Shown here: positions 23,070-33,141 of the stretch, piece after piece | Layout: each line of letters starts with the position of its first letter | Position numbering within the stretch: position 1 is the stretch's first letter | NCBI RefSeq assembly: GCF_003369915.1 | Contig: NC_046675.1 | Coordinates: 32,821,001 to 32,885,000 of the forward strand | Direction of reading: 5' to 3' | From: Drosophila miranda | Lineage: Eukaryota > Arthropoda > Insecta > Diptera > Drosophilidae | DNA length: 64,000 bases | Notes under the pieces: model-generated | The model's input: only the letters and a program-made list of their open reading frames with translations | What the model was told of the DNA's origin: nothing | Database searches by the model: none | Position numbers and translations under genes: made by a program

Positions 23070-23450
23070 GTTTTTTTGTTGACCTTTTACGTTTAAACCT
23101 TGCTGCAGTCAAAATACAATAAATGGGAGTATTTAAAAATATCCAATCTTGTAGAAAATGTCTTCATCAATGGCCTCAAACTATATGGGCAGAGCTAAAG
23201 GTTTTAGTTAGTCGGTATTATTCAACGGAATATCAAAATTGAGCAATAGTAACGATTTTTCTCTTACGTTTTATTTGTTTGACCTTCTTCGCTAAAACCT
23301 TTTTTTAGGCAAAATCAAGTCAAAGCAAGTATTTAAATTAAGCTAGTAAAGTAAAAAATTGATGAATTAATCGGATAAAACTATGTGGGCAGGGCTGAGA
23401 GATCTAGATAGCTAGTAATATTCAACGGAATATCCAAATCGAGGAATATG
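23070..23450. repeat. Internal tandem duplication of the dispersed repeat (two diverged ~190-bp units)
   Basis: Two diverged units, about 23070-23250 and 23272-23450, share the same order of words: GACCTT..AAACCT, AAAATCAAG/AAAATACAA, a long AT-rich middle, ACTATGTGGGCAG, TAGTTAG/TAGCTAG, and ATTCAACGGAATATC. Copy 2 and the Cortactin copy carry one unit. Confidence 0.65.
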
Positions 23451-23708
23451 ATTTCCGATCATGAGCACAGAACGGTTAGCCCATTGCCGACCAGTGGGTA
23501 TTAAAGTGCAAACCACGAAAATTATATAGGTCTTGAAGAATTTTAGCTTTGTTCAGGTGAAAGATATCGTGGAGTTTTTTGTACGTTGAAAGAAGGATCA
23601 GATGGATATGCAAGAAGAATTTAATCAGTAATATTTTCCGCCATTTATCTCAAGTCGTTTCACTGTTTAAATAGAAGGGGCTTCAGTGGGCTAAGTTCGT
23701 TTTATCAG

Positions 23709-23719
23709 CGGTCACACTG
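23709..23719 (+). promoter_or_regulatory. Core promoter Motif 1 of r-l
   Basis: CGGTCACACTG matches the Drosophila Motif 1 consensus YGGTCACACTR exactly, the site bound by M1BP at housekeeping promoters. It lies 122 bp upstream of the r-l start codon and directly at the end of the dispersed repeat. Confidence 0.75.
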
Positions 23720-23840
23720 TATTTCTGTTTCCCACAAACCTGTTTCTCATCACAAAGTTCCAATTGGAGATAGCCAGCTAGCACGTGTCCCCAAATCGAC
23801 CGACTTGTTGTTTGACTAGATTTAGACTCTGCCGATAATA

Positions 23841-25828
23841 ATGGTTGCCCAGGAGTCTGATAAAATGAAGGCGCTCGCGCTCAAGTTGTTCGAAATCAAT
23901 GCGTTTAAATTCGGCGACTTCAAGATGAAGGTGGGGATCAATTCGCCGGTTTACTTTGATCTACGTGTAATTGTCAGCTATCCGGATGTGATGGTGAGTG
24001 GATGTTTCTGTGATATCAACATTAGTGTACTGTACTTAATTTCCCTAGCAAACAGTCTCGGATTTGCTGGTGGAGCACATCAAGGAAGTCCAATTGAGCG
24101 CCAAGCATGTGTGCGGCGTGCCCTATACGGCCCTGCCCCTGGCCACGATCGTCTCCGTGCAGCAGGGCACGCCGATGCTGGTGCGGCGGAAGGAGGCAAA
24201 AGCCTACGGCACCAAGAAGCTCATCGAGGGCATCTTCAATGCTGGGGACACCTGTCTGATTGTCGAAGATGTTGTCACATCGGGCTCAAGCATCCTGGAG
24301 ACAGTTCGTGATCTGCAGAGCGAGGGTATTGTGGTTACAGACGCCGTTGTGGTGGTGGATCGAGAGCAAGGCGGCGTGGCCAACATAGCCAAACACGGCG
24401 TGAAGATGCACTCCCTCTTCACGCTGTCCTTCCTGCTGAACACCCTGCATGTGGCGGGCCGCATCGAGAAGTCGACCGTGGACGCGGTGGCCAAGTACAT
24501 AGCCGCCGTCCAGATTAACAGCGATGGCTCTTTCGTGGGTGGCGATAAGCCCGATGTTACCGGAGGTGTGTATGCTCTATATTCTTTTAGTTCCCCCCCA
24601 GATATGGTAAAGATAATGAATACATGACACGCGCGCATGTACGGTTTAGTCGGTCCCAATGAGCTCTGATTGCCCAGAGGCCACAAATCCCCATGCCCCC
24701 GGTCTGATTCAATTAGGGACGTGCCATAAACCACCGCCTAAATTAGCTTTTATTTTCCCTTTGATATAAATATTTGTTATACTGCCGCCATAAAAGCTGC
24801 TTCCCCCGACTGGTTTCCAATCTGCCTCGAGTAGCGAGCGACAAGATCAGGTTTGAAGCTACTTAAAGCCGTCACGTGATGCTAGAAAGCGTTCATTGAA
24901 TTATGTCATGCTTATCAGCTAATCGAGTGCCAAAGACCCTCTCCAATTGAATCTATTTAAAGGCATTCTCCCTGCTGATACTAAAAATACGCAAACGTTT
25001 GTGTTTCTTTCGCCAGCCAATGACTTGCAGCGAACCAAACTGACCTACGAGAGTCGCGCCAATCTGGCCAAGAGTGCGGTGGCCAAGCGACTCTTCAACC
25101 TGATGGCCAGCAAGCAGACGAACCTGTGCCTGGCCGCCGATCTGACCAAGGCCGATGACATCCTGGACATAGCCGACAAGTGCGGCCCCCACATCTGCCT
25201 GCTCAAGACACACGTGGACATTATCGAGGACTTCAGCGAGGGATTCATTACCAACCTGAAGTCGCTTGCAAAGCGGCACAACTTCCTGCTCATGGAAGAT
25301 CGCAAGTTTGCGGACATTGGCAATACCGTTTCTCTGCAGTACGGCAAGGGCATATACAAGATCTCCAGCTGGGCGGATTTGGTGACAGCCCACACCCTTC
25401 CTGGTCGGAGCGTTCTTCAAGGGTTGAAGGCGGCTCTTGGCCCGGGTGATGCCAGCAAGGAGCGCGGTGTCTTTCTCCTGGCCGAGATGTCGGCCAGTGG
25501 CAATCTCATCGACGACAAGTACAAGGAGAACAGCAACAAGATAGCCACCGAAGGTGCTGACGTGGACTTTGTGGCCGGTGTGGTGTGTCAATCCTCCAAG
25601 ACGTTCGCCTTCCCGGGACTGCTGCAGCTCACGCCCGGAGTGAAGATTGACGAGAGTGTGGACAAGCTGGGACAGCAGTACCAGACGCCCGAGCATGTGA
25701 TCCAGGAGCGTGGCGCTGACATCGGCGTGGTGGGACGCGGCATTTTGCAAGCCTCTTATGTAGAGCAGGCGGCTCAGACGTACCGCGATCGCCTGTGGGC
25801 GGCCTATAAGGATCGCGTAGCCAAGTAA
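23841..25828 (+). CDS. r-l: Bifunctional UMP synthase (orotate phosphoribosyltransferase + OMP decarboxylase), rudimentary-like
   Basis: Carries out the last two steps of de novo pyrimidine synthesis: orotate plus PRPP to OMP, then OMP to UMP. Exons 23841-23993, 24049-24565 and 25017-25828 join to 493 residues. The N-terminal OPRT half has the PRPP-binding motif [13 protein letters not shown], and the C-terminal half has the OMP decarboxylase signature [14 protein letters not shown] with the catalytic Lys/Asp set. The acceptor at 25017 (CGCCAG) is chosen because it keeps the frame. The nearer CTTGCAG at 25030 would not. The single start codon is preceded by Motif 1. This gene is convergent with Annexin B9. 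Confidence 0.96.
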
Positions 25829-26095
25829 AGACAGAGAGGCTTCCCTTAGCATTCCGTATTTCAATTTGAATAGAAATTTCCCCCTTCATTTGGTTTTGGT
25901 TAAATAATTTAAGCGCAACAAAAGACAAATTATTTTCACGATTTTAAAATGCATTTATGAATTGAACTCTAGATAAGAATTTTCCACAGAAAAACGTATC
26001 CAATTTTAAGATAAGAGTCACAACAAATAGTAGATAAAGTTACAACAATCGATGTGTGTGTTAATGATAGATAACAATAGTATATTATCTGATTC
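25829..26095. other. Shared 3' region of r-l and Annexin B9
   Basis: 267 bp between the r-l stop codon and the most distal Annexin B9 stop codon. No perfect AATAAA is seen on the + strand right after r-l (AATAAT-like variants only). The two convergent transcripts probably end within or overlap across this stretch. Confidence 0.5.
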
Positions 26096-26149
26096 CTAGT
26101 AAGAAGCCAGACACTGCAATACGTAGCTATAGTCGCCGGATATATCGTC
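26096..26149 (-). CDS. AnxB9: AnxB9 alternative last exon 3 ([17 protein letters not shown])
   Basis: 54 nt including the stop codon, after the acceptor ATTTACAG. It retains the SGDY core of the annexin repeat 4 end but differs after it, and is the most distal of the three. Confidence 0.88.
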   Translation of the reverse strand, partial: DDISGDYSYVLQCLASY

Positions 26150-29100
26150 CTGTAAATGAAATCGAGAGGAGGAGAACATTGTTGAATCTTACGTAGTTTT
26201 GCCATCGAACTAAGCAAACTTTATTGTTGTTAATAGCAAGCACAATACTATATATATATTTATGCATATATACAAGTACTATATGCAGAATAATTCACAA
26301 GGAAAAACACATGTATACAAAATAAAACACACATAAAAAATCAGTATAATCGAGACGTTAGACGTTATTGCACAGAGGAAATACTAAGAGGGTTTTCTTT
26401 GAAAATTACATCTGGAATTAGGGAACTACATAAATAATTTCATTCGTTTCTTTTTTTGTTCTTTTAAGTTTGTTATTTCTTCAAAATGCAACATTTTCTG
26501 TTTTTGTTTTTTTTTTTTTGGCATTTTCTATTTTAGCAGTTGGGGGGGAAATTTGGGTGTATATATCGTATGCTGGCTGGATCCGCTCTACCAAGCCGCT
26601 AGTGTGACTAGTACATATCCAATATCGGTTTCCGCATCCTCCTGTGATGTTTGCAGGAAAGATAGAAGCGTGAAAAGAGCAAATATCAGAGCATTTTATT
26701 TTGTATACATTGCTTAAGGCTTGGCTTTAAGCCATAAGTAATTCTTTGTAAGAGAATGTTATAGGTTAAAATCGTGTAAAATGGTTGAAGGAAGGAATTC
26801 TTGGTGCTATTAGCATATATATTTATGATCTGAGAGCAACACAAATTTAAATTTGCGCGCGTTTTCTTTGTAAGTAACATGTACATGACATCTACACGAC
26901 ATGTACCTTACATGCATAAGCAGTGTAAATGAACATTAGCTGAAAGCATCGTAAGCAGTGTAAGTGGATTGAACTCACTTTTAAATAAATTTTAAAGTAC
27001 GTTATACTGATCAGGAATATATATCTATGAGAATAACCATTTTCTTCTTCCACACACATATCTTATATATATTTTAAACCTTAAAAAACCACTGCCCAAG
27101 TTAATGAAAAGTGTTAAGCGACTAACAGAGCGCTGTTAGTGACATGACAGGCAGTGCAGTATTTCCACAGAAACTCAAATTGAATTTTATATTTTTTCAT
27201 CGTTTTTTTTTTTATTTTGTTGCGTTTTTTAACGATTTAAATAGCAAATGAGACTCGAAAAACAAAACAAAACCATAGCATAAGCTAAAACATAGTCAAA
27301 TGTTATATTTATATGTATAAGGATAAAATTATGTGCATGTTTCGTGCATAGTTATAATAATTAACATGATGCTAGAGACGGTAGAACTGATTTGTAGAAC
27401 TGAATCTAATTCTGTGGGCCTTAAATGCACTGTTCATTGCTCGTATTCTTGAAAATCTTGTTCCAGTGTAAAATCTACACGAAAGTGTTTAACTATTCGA
27501 TATCTGAACTCTCTCTTTTTGTACATTTTATTAAGTGTATTTAGTAGATAGATAGCTTAAGGCATGGAACAGACGACAGTGAAAAGGTATTGTTGGAGCT
27601 GATTCTTGATTTTTGGTTGGGGGTTTCTTTTCTAGAATCCAACAATGGCCAATAGGGCGCGCTTATAATCGCCAGATGTGTCGCCCTAAAAATATAGAAT
27701 ATGCCACGTTTTAATGTTTTTTTTTATGCACACAAATAAAATTAAATCAAGTTTAGGGGAAAGTTATGGCATTGCGGGAAAGCGCTGGGAAAATATCTAC
27801 AGAATAGATCGATGCATTGCGGATACAGAAGAATGAGTTATGAGGTTTGCATTATAAAAAGAAGAACGGCACCAAAGGCAGCTAAATGATTAGATGGATT
27901 ATATATTTCTCTGACAGATACGCATTCGATGTGGTGTTATTTTTGGGGTATCACACCCCGTGCAAGGCACAATCAAATGAGTTAATTATAAGGATAGTAA
28001 AAATCGGTATTTACCTTGATCCACGACTCCAGGCTCTTGCCGTACTTGTTCTGGAATGCCTCCTTGATGTCACCCAGATCGATCTCCGAGCGGCTGACAA
28101 CGATGCGGATCAGCGTCTTGTCCTTGGTGCCCATGCCAGCCATGGAATCGTGCAGACGCTCCGAGAAGTAATCGATCTTGGACTTGCAGCACTTGACTAT
28201 TGGAAGAATTTTAATCATAAGTAAATAATTCAATCAGTTAGGAGTCCAAAACGTACCAATGGCAAGGAATCCCTTCTCCACAGAGCCGCTGAACTCCTTC
28301 TTGATGGCCTTCTCGATGTCGTTGCCGGACAGGTTCTCGTATTCGAGGAAGATCTGACGCAGCTGCTGGTACGAGCGGGTGATGAGGATCGAGTTGAAAG
28401 TGGACTCATCAGTGCCCCACTGTCCCTCGCCGGCGTCGTGCAGAGCCTGAGCATCGGCGATGGCCGCAGCCTCATCGACGCCCTGGTTCTCGTCACGATT
28501 GCCTTGGACGAGGGACACGCAGAGGCGCTTGAAGTGTCCACTGGTGTCGCCCTTCAGGTCCGACTCCAGAGACTTGCCAAAGCTCTGCTCGTAGAACTGG
28601 GCAATGGTCTTGATGCCATAGTTGGACAGGGTGCAGAGGATCTCAATGATGGCCTCCTCATCGGTACCCACTCCGGAGATGGCGTCGTGCAGCTCCTGGG
28701 CATAGAATTGTGGCAGCGGTGTCATCAGCGCCAAAATCACATCCTCGAACTTGCCGCCCAGCTCCGACTTGAGGTCCGAAATCAGATCCTTGCCGTACGA
28801 GGTCTTAAAAGCCTCCGCAATCTCCAGACGCTGCACAATGCCGCGACGGGCCAGGATTTCAATGATCGCCTTCTCATCGGTGCCGAAGCCCTTCATGGCC
28901 TTGCGCAGGATTGCCGCATCCTCAACGGGATCGAAGGGATCTGCCGGGTAGACAGTGGGTGTGCACTAAAGATACAGAAACCACAGAGATTGAGTAAGTA
29001 AGTGAGTAACAACCCTGAGTAATTCCTCATCACAGAGGGAGAGTGCGGCTGATGAATACTTGGGTTTTTTTTCTACAATTGTGAGGCACGTAATACCCGT

Positions 29101-29616
29101 AAAGGTTCTGCTCTGTGACTCAGCAGCATTAAGCAGAACAATGTTTTTAGAACTTATTTATACTATATAAGATTATTCTCCTTTTTCCTTTTGTTATGCT
29201 AATTTAGCTTTGCATTGTACATAATCTGCGGTTCTTTCTTTTTTGGCACTGCTGTCAAGCTCTTATCAAAAAGAGACCTGATAGGAATTCCCAATCAACG
29301 GCACCTTTTGCCCTATCTGTCAGTACTTGTTTTTCAGTAATTATCTCGACTACGAGTACTCTATACAATTTAATGAACGTGTAATTGCTCCAGTAAATTA
29401 CAGATAATTGGTTATCATCTGATTCAGGTCGAGATTCAAATGTTTGTAGATTAAAGGAAAGACTTGGACTTTTTATGAATAGGATATCTTTCAGTGCAGA
29501 GAAACACCCTCTTTGGCTTAATAATGCTAAGAAATAGAATACAATTCCTTCCCCAGATCCCCAGATTCAATCCATTCTCTACTCACCTTGAACGGATAGT
29601 ATTCAGCGGAGCTCAT
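26096..29616 (-). CDS. AnxB9: Annexin B9, calcium-dependent phospholipid-binding protein
   Basis: Annexins bind acidic membranes in a Ca2+-dependent way. Fly AnxB9 acts with spectrin in endosomal and multivesicular-body trafficking. The common exons on the minus strand are 29616-29587 ([10 protein letters not shown]), 28965-28257 and 28196-28015. A final 17-residue exon is then chosen from three sites: 27685-27632, 26641-26588 or 26149-26096. Each product is 324 residues. Four annexin repeats are visible, each with a type-II Ca site loop ([29 protein letters not shown]). The start codon is near the end of a 55-nt exon preceded by an acceptor at 29642, so at least one noncoding 5' exon lies upstream. 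Confidence 0.95.
26588..26641 (-). CDS. AnxB9: AnxB9 alternative last exon 2 ([17 protein letters not shown])
   Basis: 54 nt including the stop codon, after the acceptor CATCACAG. It is in the same phase and of the same length as the other two options. The GDY core has become DIGY, and the tail is hydrophobic, ending in Trp. Confidence 0.9.
   Translation of the reverse strand, partial: EDAETDIGYVLVTLAAW
27632..27685 (-). CDS. AnxB9: AnxB9 alternative last exon 1 ([17 protein letters not shown])
   Basis: 54 nt including the stop codon, after the acceptor TTTTTAG on the minus strand. The sequence is the canonical end of annexin repeat 4 ([15 protein letters not shown]), suggesting that this is the ancestral version. 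It is phase 0 and directly compatible with the donor after SLESWIK at 28015. Confidence 0.9.
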   Translation of the reverse strand, partial: GDTSGDYKRALLAIVGF

Positions 29617-29642
29617 TTTGATTTGGTTGTTTGTGGAAAATC

Positions 29643-32597
29643 TGTAAATGGGTTGTAATAAAGCATAATTATTATTAAATATTTGATGTGTAAAAGGAAA
29701 CCAAATCGTGCTAGAGGTCGCATGAGAGCTAATGAACGTGTTCAAACTCAAGACCGGGGCCCTGCCCTATGACATCATTCTAGAGAGGCCGTGTGGGAAC
29801 CATGGAAACTCTCGCAGTACGCATACGCATCAAACTACACATTTTCCCCATTGATTTTACGTACCCAAAGAGCCTGATGTTTTTCTAGTTTTATTTCTGT
29901 TTCAACCCGAACCAAGTTCAACGAACAACTGGAAAGGAAAGTGAAAGTTTTCAGTGGTTCGGTAGCTAGGGAAATGGAACTTGAATTGGGTTTGGGCTTG
30001 TCTGATAAGTATAAATGTTGTTTCGTGATAGCTGCAATGAACAAGACAAAACCCACACGAAATGGCCTTATAAACGGATGAGCTCATTCCGTTCTGCTGT
30101 GGAACACATTGCGGACATGACACGTTTATGGCCAAGAGAGAGAAAGCTTCAGGGAAATGCCGCCACCGCCACCCAGCCGACATACTATCCGCATCACCTG
30201 CCTCTAGCATAACCAGTTGGGTTGTCAACTGGGACACTATCTTATTTATTTATTTTTGGGCACTTTGAGCTGATATAATCCGGAAAATCAATAGTGCCAA
30301 ATGACTTTATAGTAAATGGTATTTTTGAACCAAGTTTCGGCGGGGGACATGCACATGTTGTGCCAGAAATATGCGTATGTTTTGCCAAAGTAGAAAGTCA
30401 ACAAAAGATACAACAGAAAAAAACAACATTGAAAAAAGCAAAGACGTGGCGAAGCTTCCAAACAGGCCAAAACCATCAACAACAACGCCTCTGCAGGCCG
30501 AAAGCTATAGAGCTATAAACAAACAACAATTTTCTTGGCCCCAACCATAAGATATTGTAGCTCTGGAACCGGTTGTTCTGGATTGTACATACATCTGTTT
30601 TTTTTTGTGTTTAGACACAAAATGTATTGTTTTTTCTGGCAAACAAATTTTTGGAAGTGATTGAAGAACTTGAAAATAAAGAGACGACCACTTGAATGCT
30701 CTTCAGTGGGGATGGGCTGGGTTAGACATCCAATTATTCATTCATGACGTTCTTCTATCAATAGCCTCCAAATGATCATTAAATATGAATCATAGACTCG
30801 TGAGATCTGTGACGTCAATGTGAAGCTTTAGACGTGACTCGAGTTTTGAGACCGGAGAGAAAAACTAGACGAAATGGGCCTATAGAGAGCCTATAGCCTC
30901 TATAGCCTATAGAGAGAGTTCTGGAAATGGTCTAGCTCGTGACTCGTTCAAAAATGTGTGAATAATTTCATAAACAAAAGCTTTCCGACTTCGAACAACT
31001 TCTTTAGAGTCAACTCTTGTCGGACTGTACCTCGAATTAATATTCACGAATCTGTTTTATGGCAATGTTTAGTAACTTAGTCGGTAGTAAACCTTGATGG
31101 CACACCTTTATAATTGCTCGACCTAAAATGCGCTACCAATTGCTAGCAAAGGAATGTTACTTGACAACATACGATGCGATATGAGTAATACTATGTACTG
31201 GAAGCCTATGGTGTATATAGTGCACTTGTATAGATGGGTCTGACTGTAGTTGGAATGGAAGCTTCCTGGGTGTGCAATTGAAGTTGATTGAATTAAGTAG
31301 AGAGATCGGATAAGCAGCACGATTCTTTATTATTCTAAAGAACTCAATTGGAAATACTTTCGAAAAAGTAAAATTGAGTAAAATTGAAACGAGATGAACC
31401 ACAAGTCACACGCGTCTGCGGCTGGGAGAGGAGAGCACAAAGCGTTAGAGAGAGTGCGAGACCGAGACCCCACCACATTTGATGATGTCATCTTTGGCTA
31501 GCAAATTAAGTGTTTTTTTCTCTCCTTTTATCTGGTTGTAGTTGAAAGGGGCGGCGCAAATTTCAATCGAAAAGTAAATAAATGTGAGATTTCATCTCTC
31601 TTTGGGTCCCAAGGTTGTGGCCACGTCCACGTACAAGTGTTCTCTAGCTAATTCTTGAGATACCGCACCCAGAATTACTCGTATAGTAATGCCCTTGGCA
31701 TACGAAATCATACACTTTCTTTTGCACTTTTCGTTTGTTTTTGCACTTGTATTTTGTTGGTGGTCGGACAATACGAAAGACGGGACACAGCGGGAACAAA
31801 CAAAATGGGTAATCTAGGAGAGAAATTCCACAATAAATTTACCAAGTGATATTTTTAACGTACAAACTTTTCGAAGCGAACTGTAAGCGAGAGAAGAAAA
31901 TACTGAATCATTTGACGCTCGCGGTCGTCACTTTTATATGTGGGGCTCTCTCTCTCTCTCACTGTGGGGCCGCTGCCGCTTCCATTGGAATCATTGGAAG
32001 TGTAAAAGCCGGTGTATGGGATCCAAAAGAGAGAGAATGTGAGGGAGTATTGGGGTGTTGGTGAGTTGGCGTCTTATGGGGGGCATCGCTGGTTTACAAA
32101 CTAATTGAAAATATCAGATTTTTCACTGGTCTTTAGACGAAAGTAGATTAAATTATATTCTATACACAAATTCCAATTAATTAACAGCATTACAAAGTTC
32201 TATGCATAAAGCTGTGTTTGGAGATCTCAACTAGATTGGAAAACCGTGCTCTCCTACGCTCTAGGCAAATATCGTATCTGGATGAATCACCAGATCAATG
32301 GAAGCTGCTGATGCGATAACCATGACGTGAATCTTAATATAGCTTTGATATTTACTAATGACGCCACAAGGGAAAATGTGAGGAAATTATGAGTAATCTG
32401 TTTCCAGTATAAATTAAGTGGGTCAGTTCATAACGGCTAAAATTTTGACCCGCTGTCGCTCTTCTCTTTTGGTATTCATTTGAATTGTATTTGTATTTGT
32501 ATTTACGGTGTATTTGTAAAATTTGACGGTATATTTTGGTATTTAATTTAATCGGTAATAACCGGTCGATAGCAATGAGTCCCATCCCAATGCATTT
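29643..32597. other. AnxB9 5' intron/promoter region and intergenic DNA
   Basis: The acceptor at 29642 (TTTACAG on the minus strand) shows that the AnxB9 5' UTR continues in this stretch, but the first exon could not be placed. A small cluster of CCTATAGAGAG repeats lies at about 30880-30920. Otherwise it is AT-rich with short CT/GA runs (about 31440-31460 and 31950-31970), and no coding gene is recognised. Confidence 0.5.
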
Positions 32598-32752
32598 CCC
32601 ACTTTTTGGGCAAAATACAAGAAATGCAAGTGTTTAAAATAAGCCAGTCAAGTAAAAAATAGGTTCATTAATTGTATAAAATAACGTGTTCAGGGCAGTG
32701 GGTTTTATATAGCTTGTAATATTCGACGGAATAACACAAACGAGGAATATGT
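32598..32752. mobile_element. Dispersed repeat, fragment (copy 3), upstream of Cortactin
   Basis: About 155 bp matching one internal unit of copies 1 and 2 in order: GGCAAAATACAAG, AAGTGTTTAAAATAAGCCAGT, AGTAAAAAAT, a TAAAATAACGTGTTCAGGGC-like stretch, TAATATTCGACGGAATA and CGAGGAATATG. It is flanked on both sides by the identical 15-mer GGTATATTTTGGTAT (32528-32542 and 32806-32820). Confidence 0.65.
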
Positions 32753-32861
32753 ATAATAGAACTTGAATTCGTCAGTATAGTTAAGATATATTTTTTAAAT
32801 GAGACGGTATATTTTGGTATGTTTCTGAGGGTCGGACGGTATGTTTTTTTTGACAAATCCG

Positions 32862-32872
32862 CGGTCACACTG
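32862..32872 (+). promoter_or_regulatory. Core promoter Motif 1 of Cortactin
   Basis: CGGTCACACTG, an exact YGGTCACACTR match, just upstream of the probable Cortactin first exon. That exon ends at the donor GTAAGT at 33001. GGTATATTTTGGTAT words resembling promoter Motif 6 lie about 45 bp upstream. Confidence 0.75.
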
Positions 32873-33141
32873 CACTCCATTCAATAATTCCTTTTCGGCA
32901 ATTGTTTAAAAAAATTGTTTAAACATTTCCCGATAAACGTTCGACAACATTCTGCAACTTTTACAGCATCTGTTCTGCATTTATAGTTTGTGAGAAGCCC
33001 GTAAGTAAATCATAAATAGCCGCTATGCAGTTATGCAGCGACACAGCCCCTCCCATTTATTATCTGAATGTAAAAGAAAACCTGCCCCGCCGACTAATGT
33101 GTGTGTTTATCTTTTGTGGCAGATAAGGATAAGCCAGTAGT

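Larger units (their letters stand above)
21357..23708. mobile_element. Dispersed repeat, copy 1, interrupted by a solo LTR
   Basis: The segments 21357-21796 and 22865-23708 align in order with 36700-37585 (copy 2). Shared words include CAAACAATTT, ATACCCTGG, GGATATTATAGAA, GGATATGTTTGTCATC-like DNA, AACCAAGAAT, ATTCAACGGAATA, GACCAGTGGGTATTAAAG-like DNA and GTGGGCTAAGTTCGTTTT. Copy 1 carries the internal unit at about 23070-23250 twice. No coding capacity is seen, so it is non-autonomous. The ATACCCTGG..GGATATTATAGAA word resembles DINE-1/INE-1-type Helitron sequence, but the family is not established. Confidence 0.7.

Noticed and set aside
25031-25031. Use of the CTTGCAG acceptor for r-l exon 3
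   Set aside because: It would shift the frame from exon 2. The CGCCAG acceptor 14 nt upstream restores frame and gives the expected 493 residues.
24953-25864. 303-codon open frame antisense to r-l exon 3
   Set aside because: It is the complement of a strongly conserved OMP decarboxylase exon and has no family resemblance. Long antisense frames are common opposite codon-biased fly genes.
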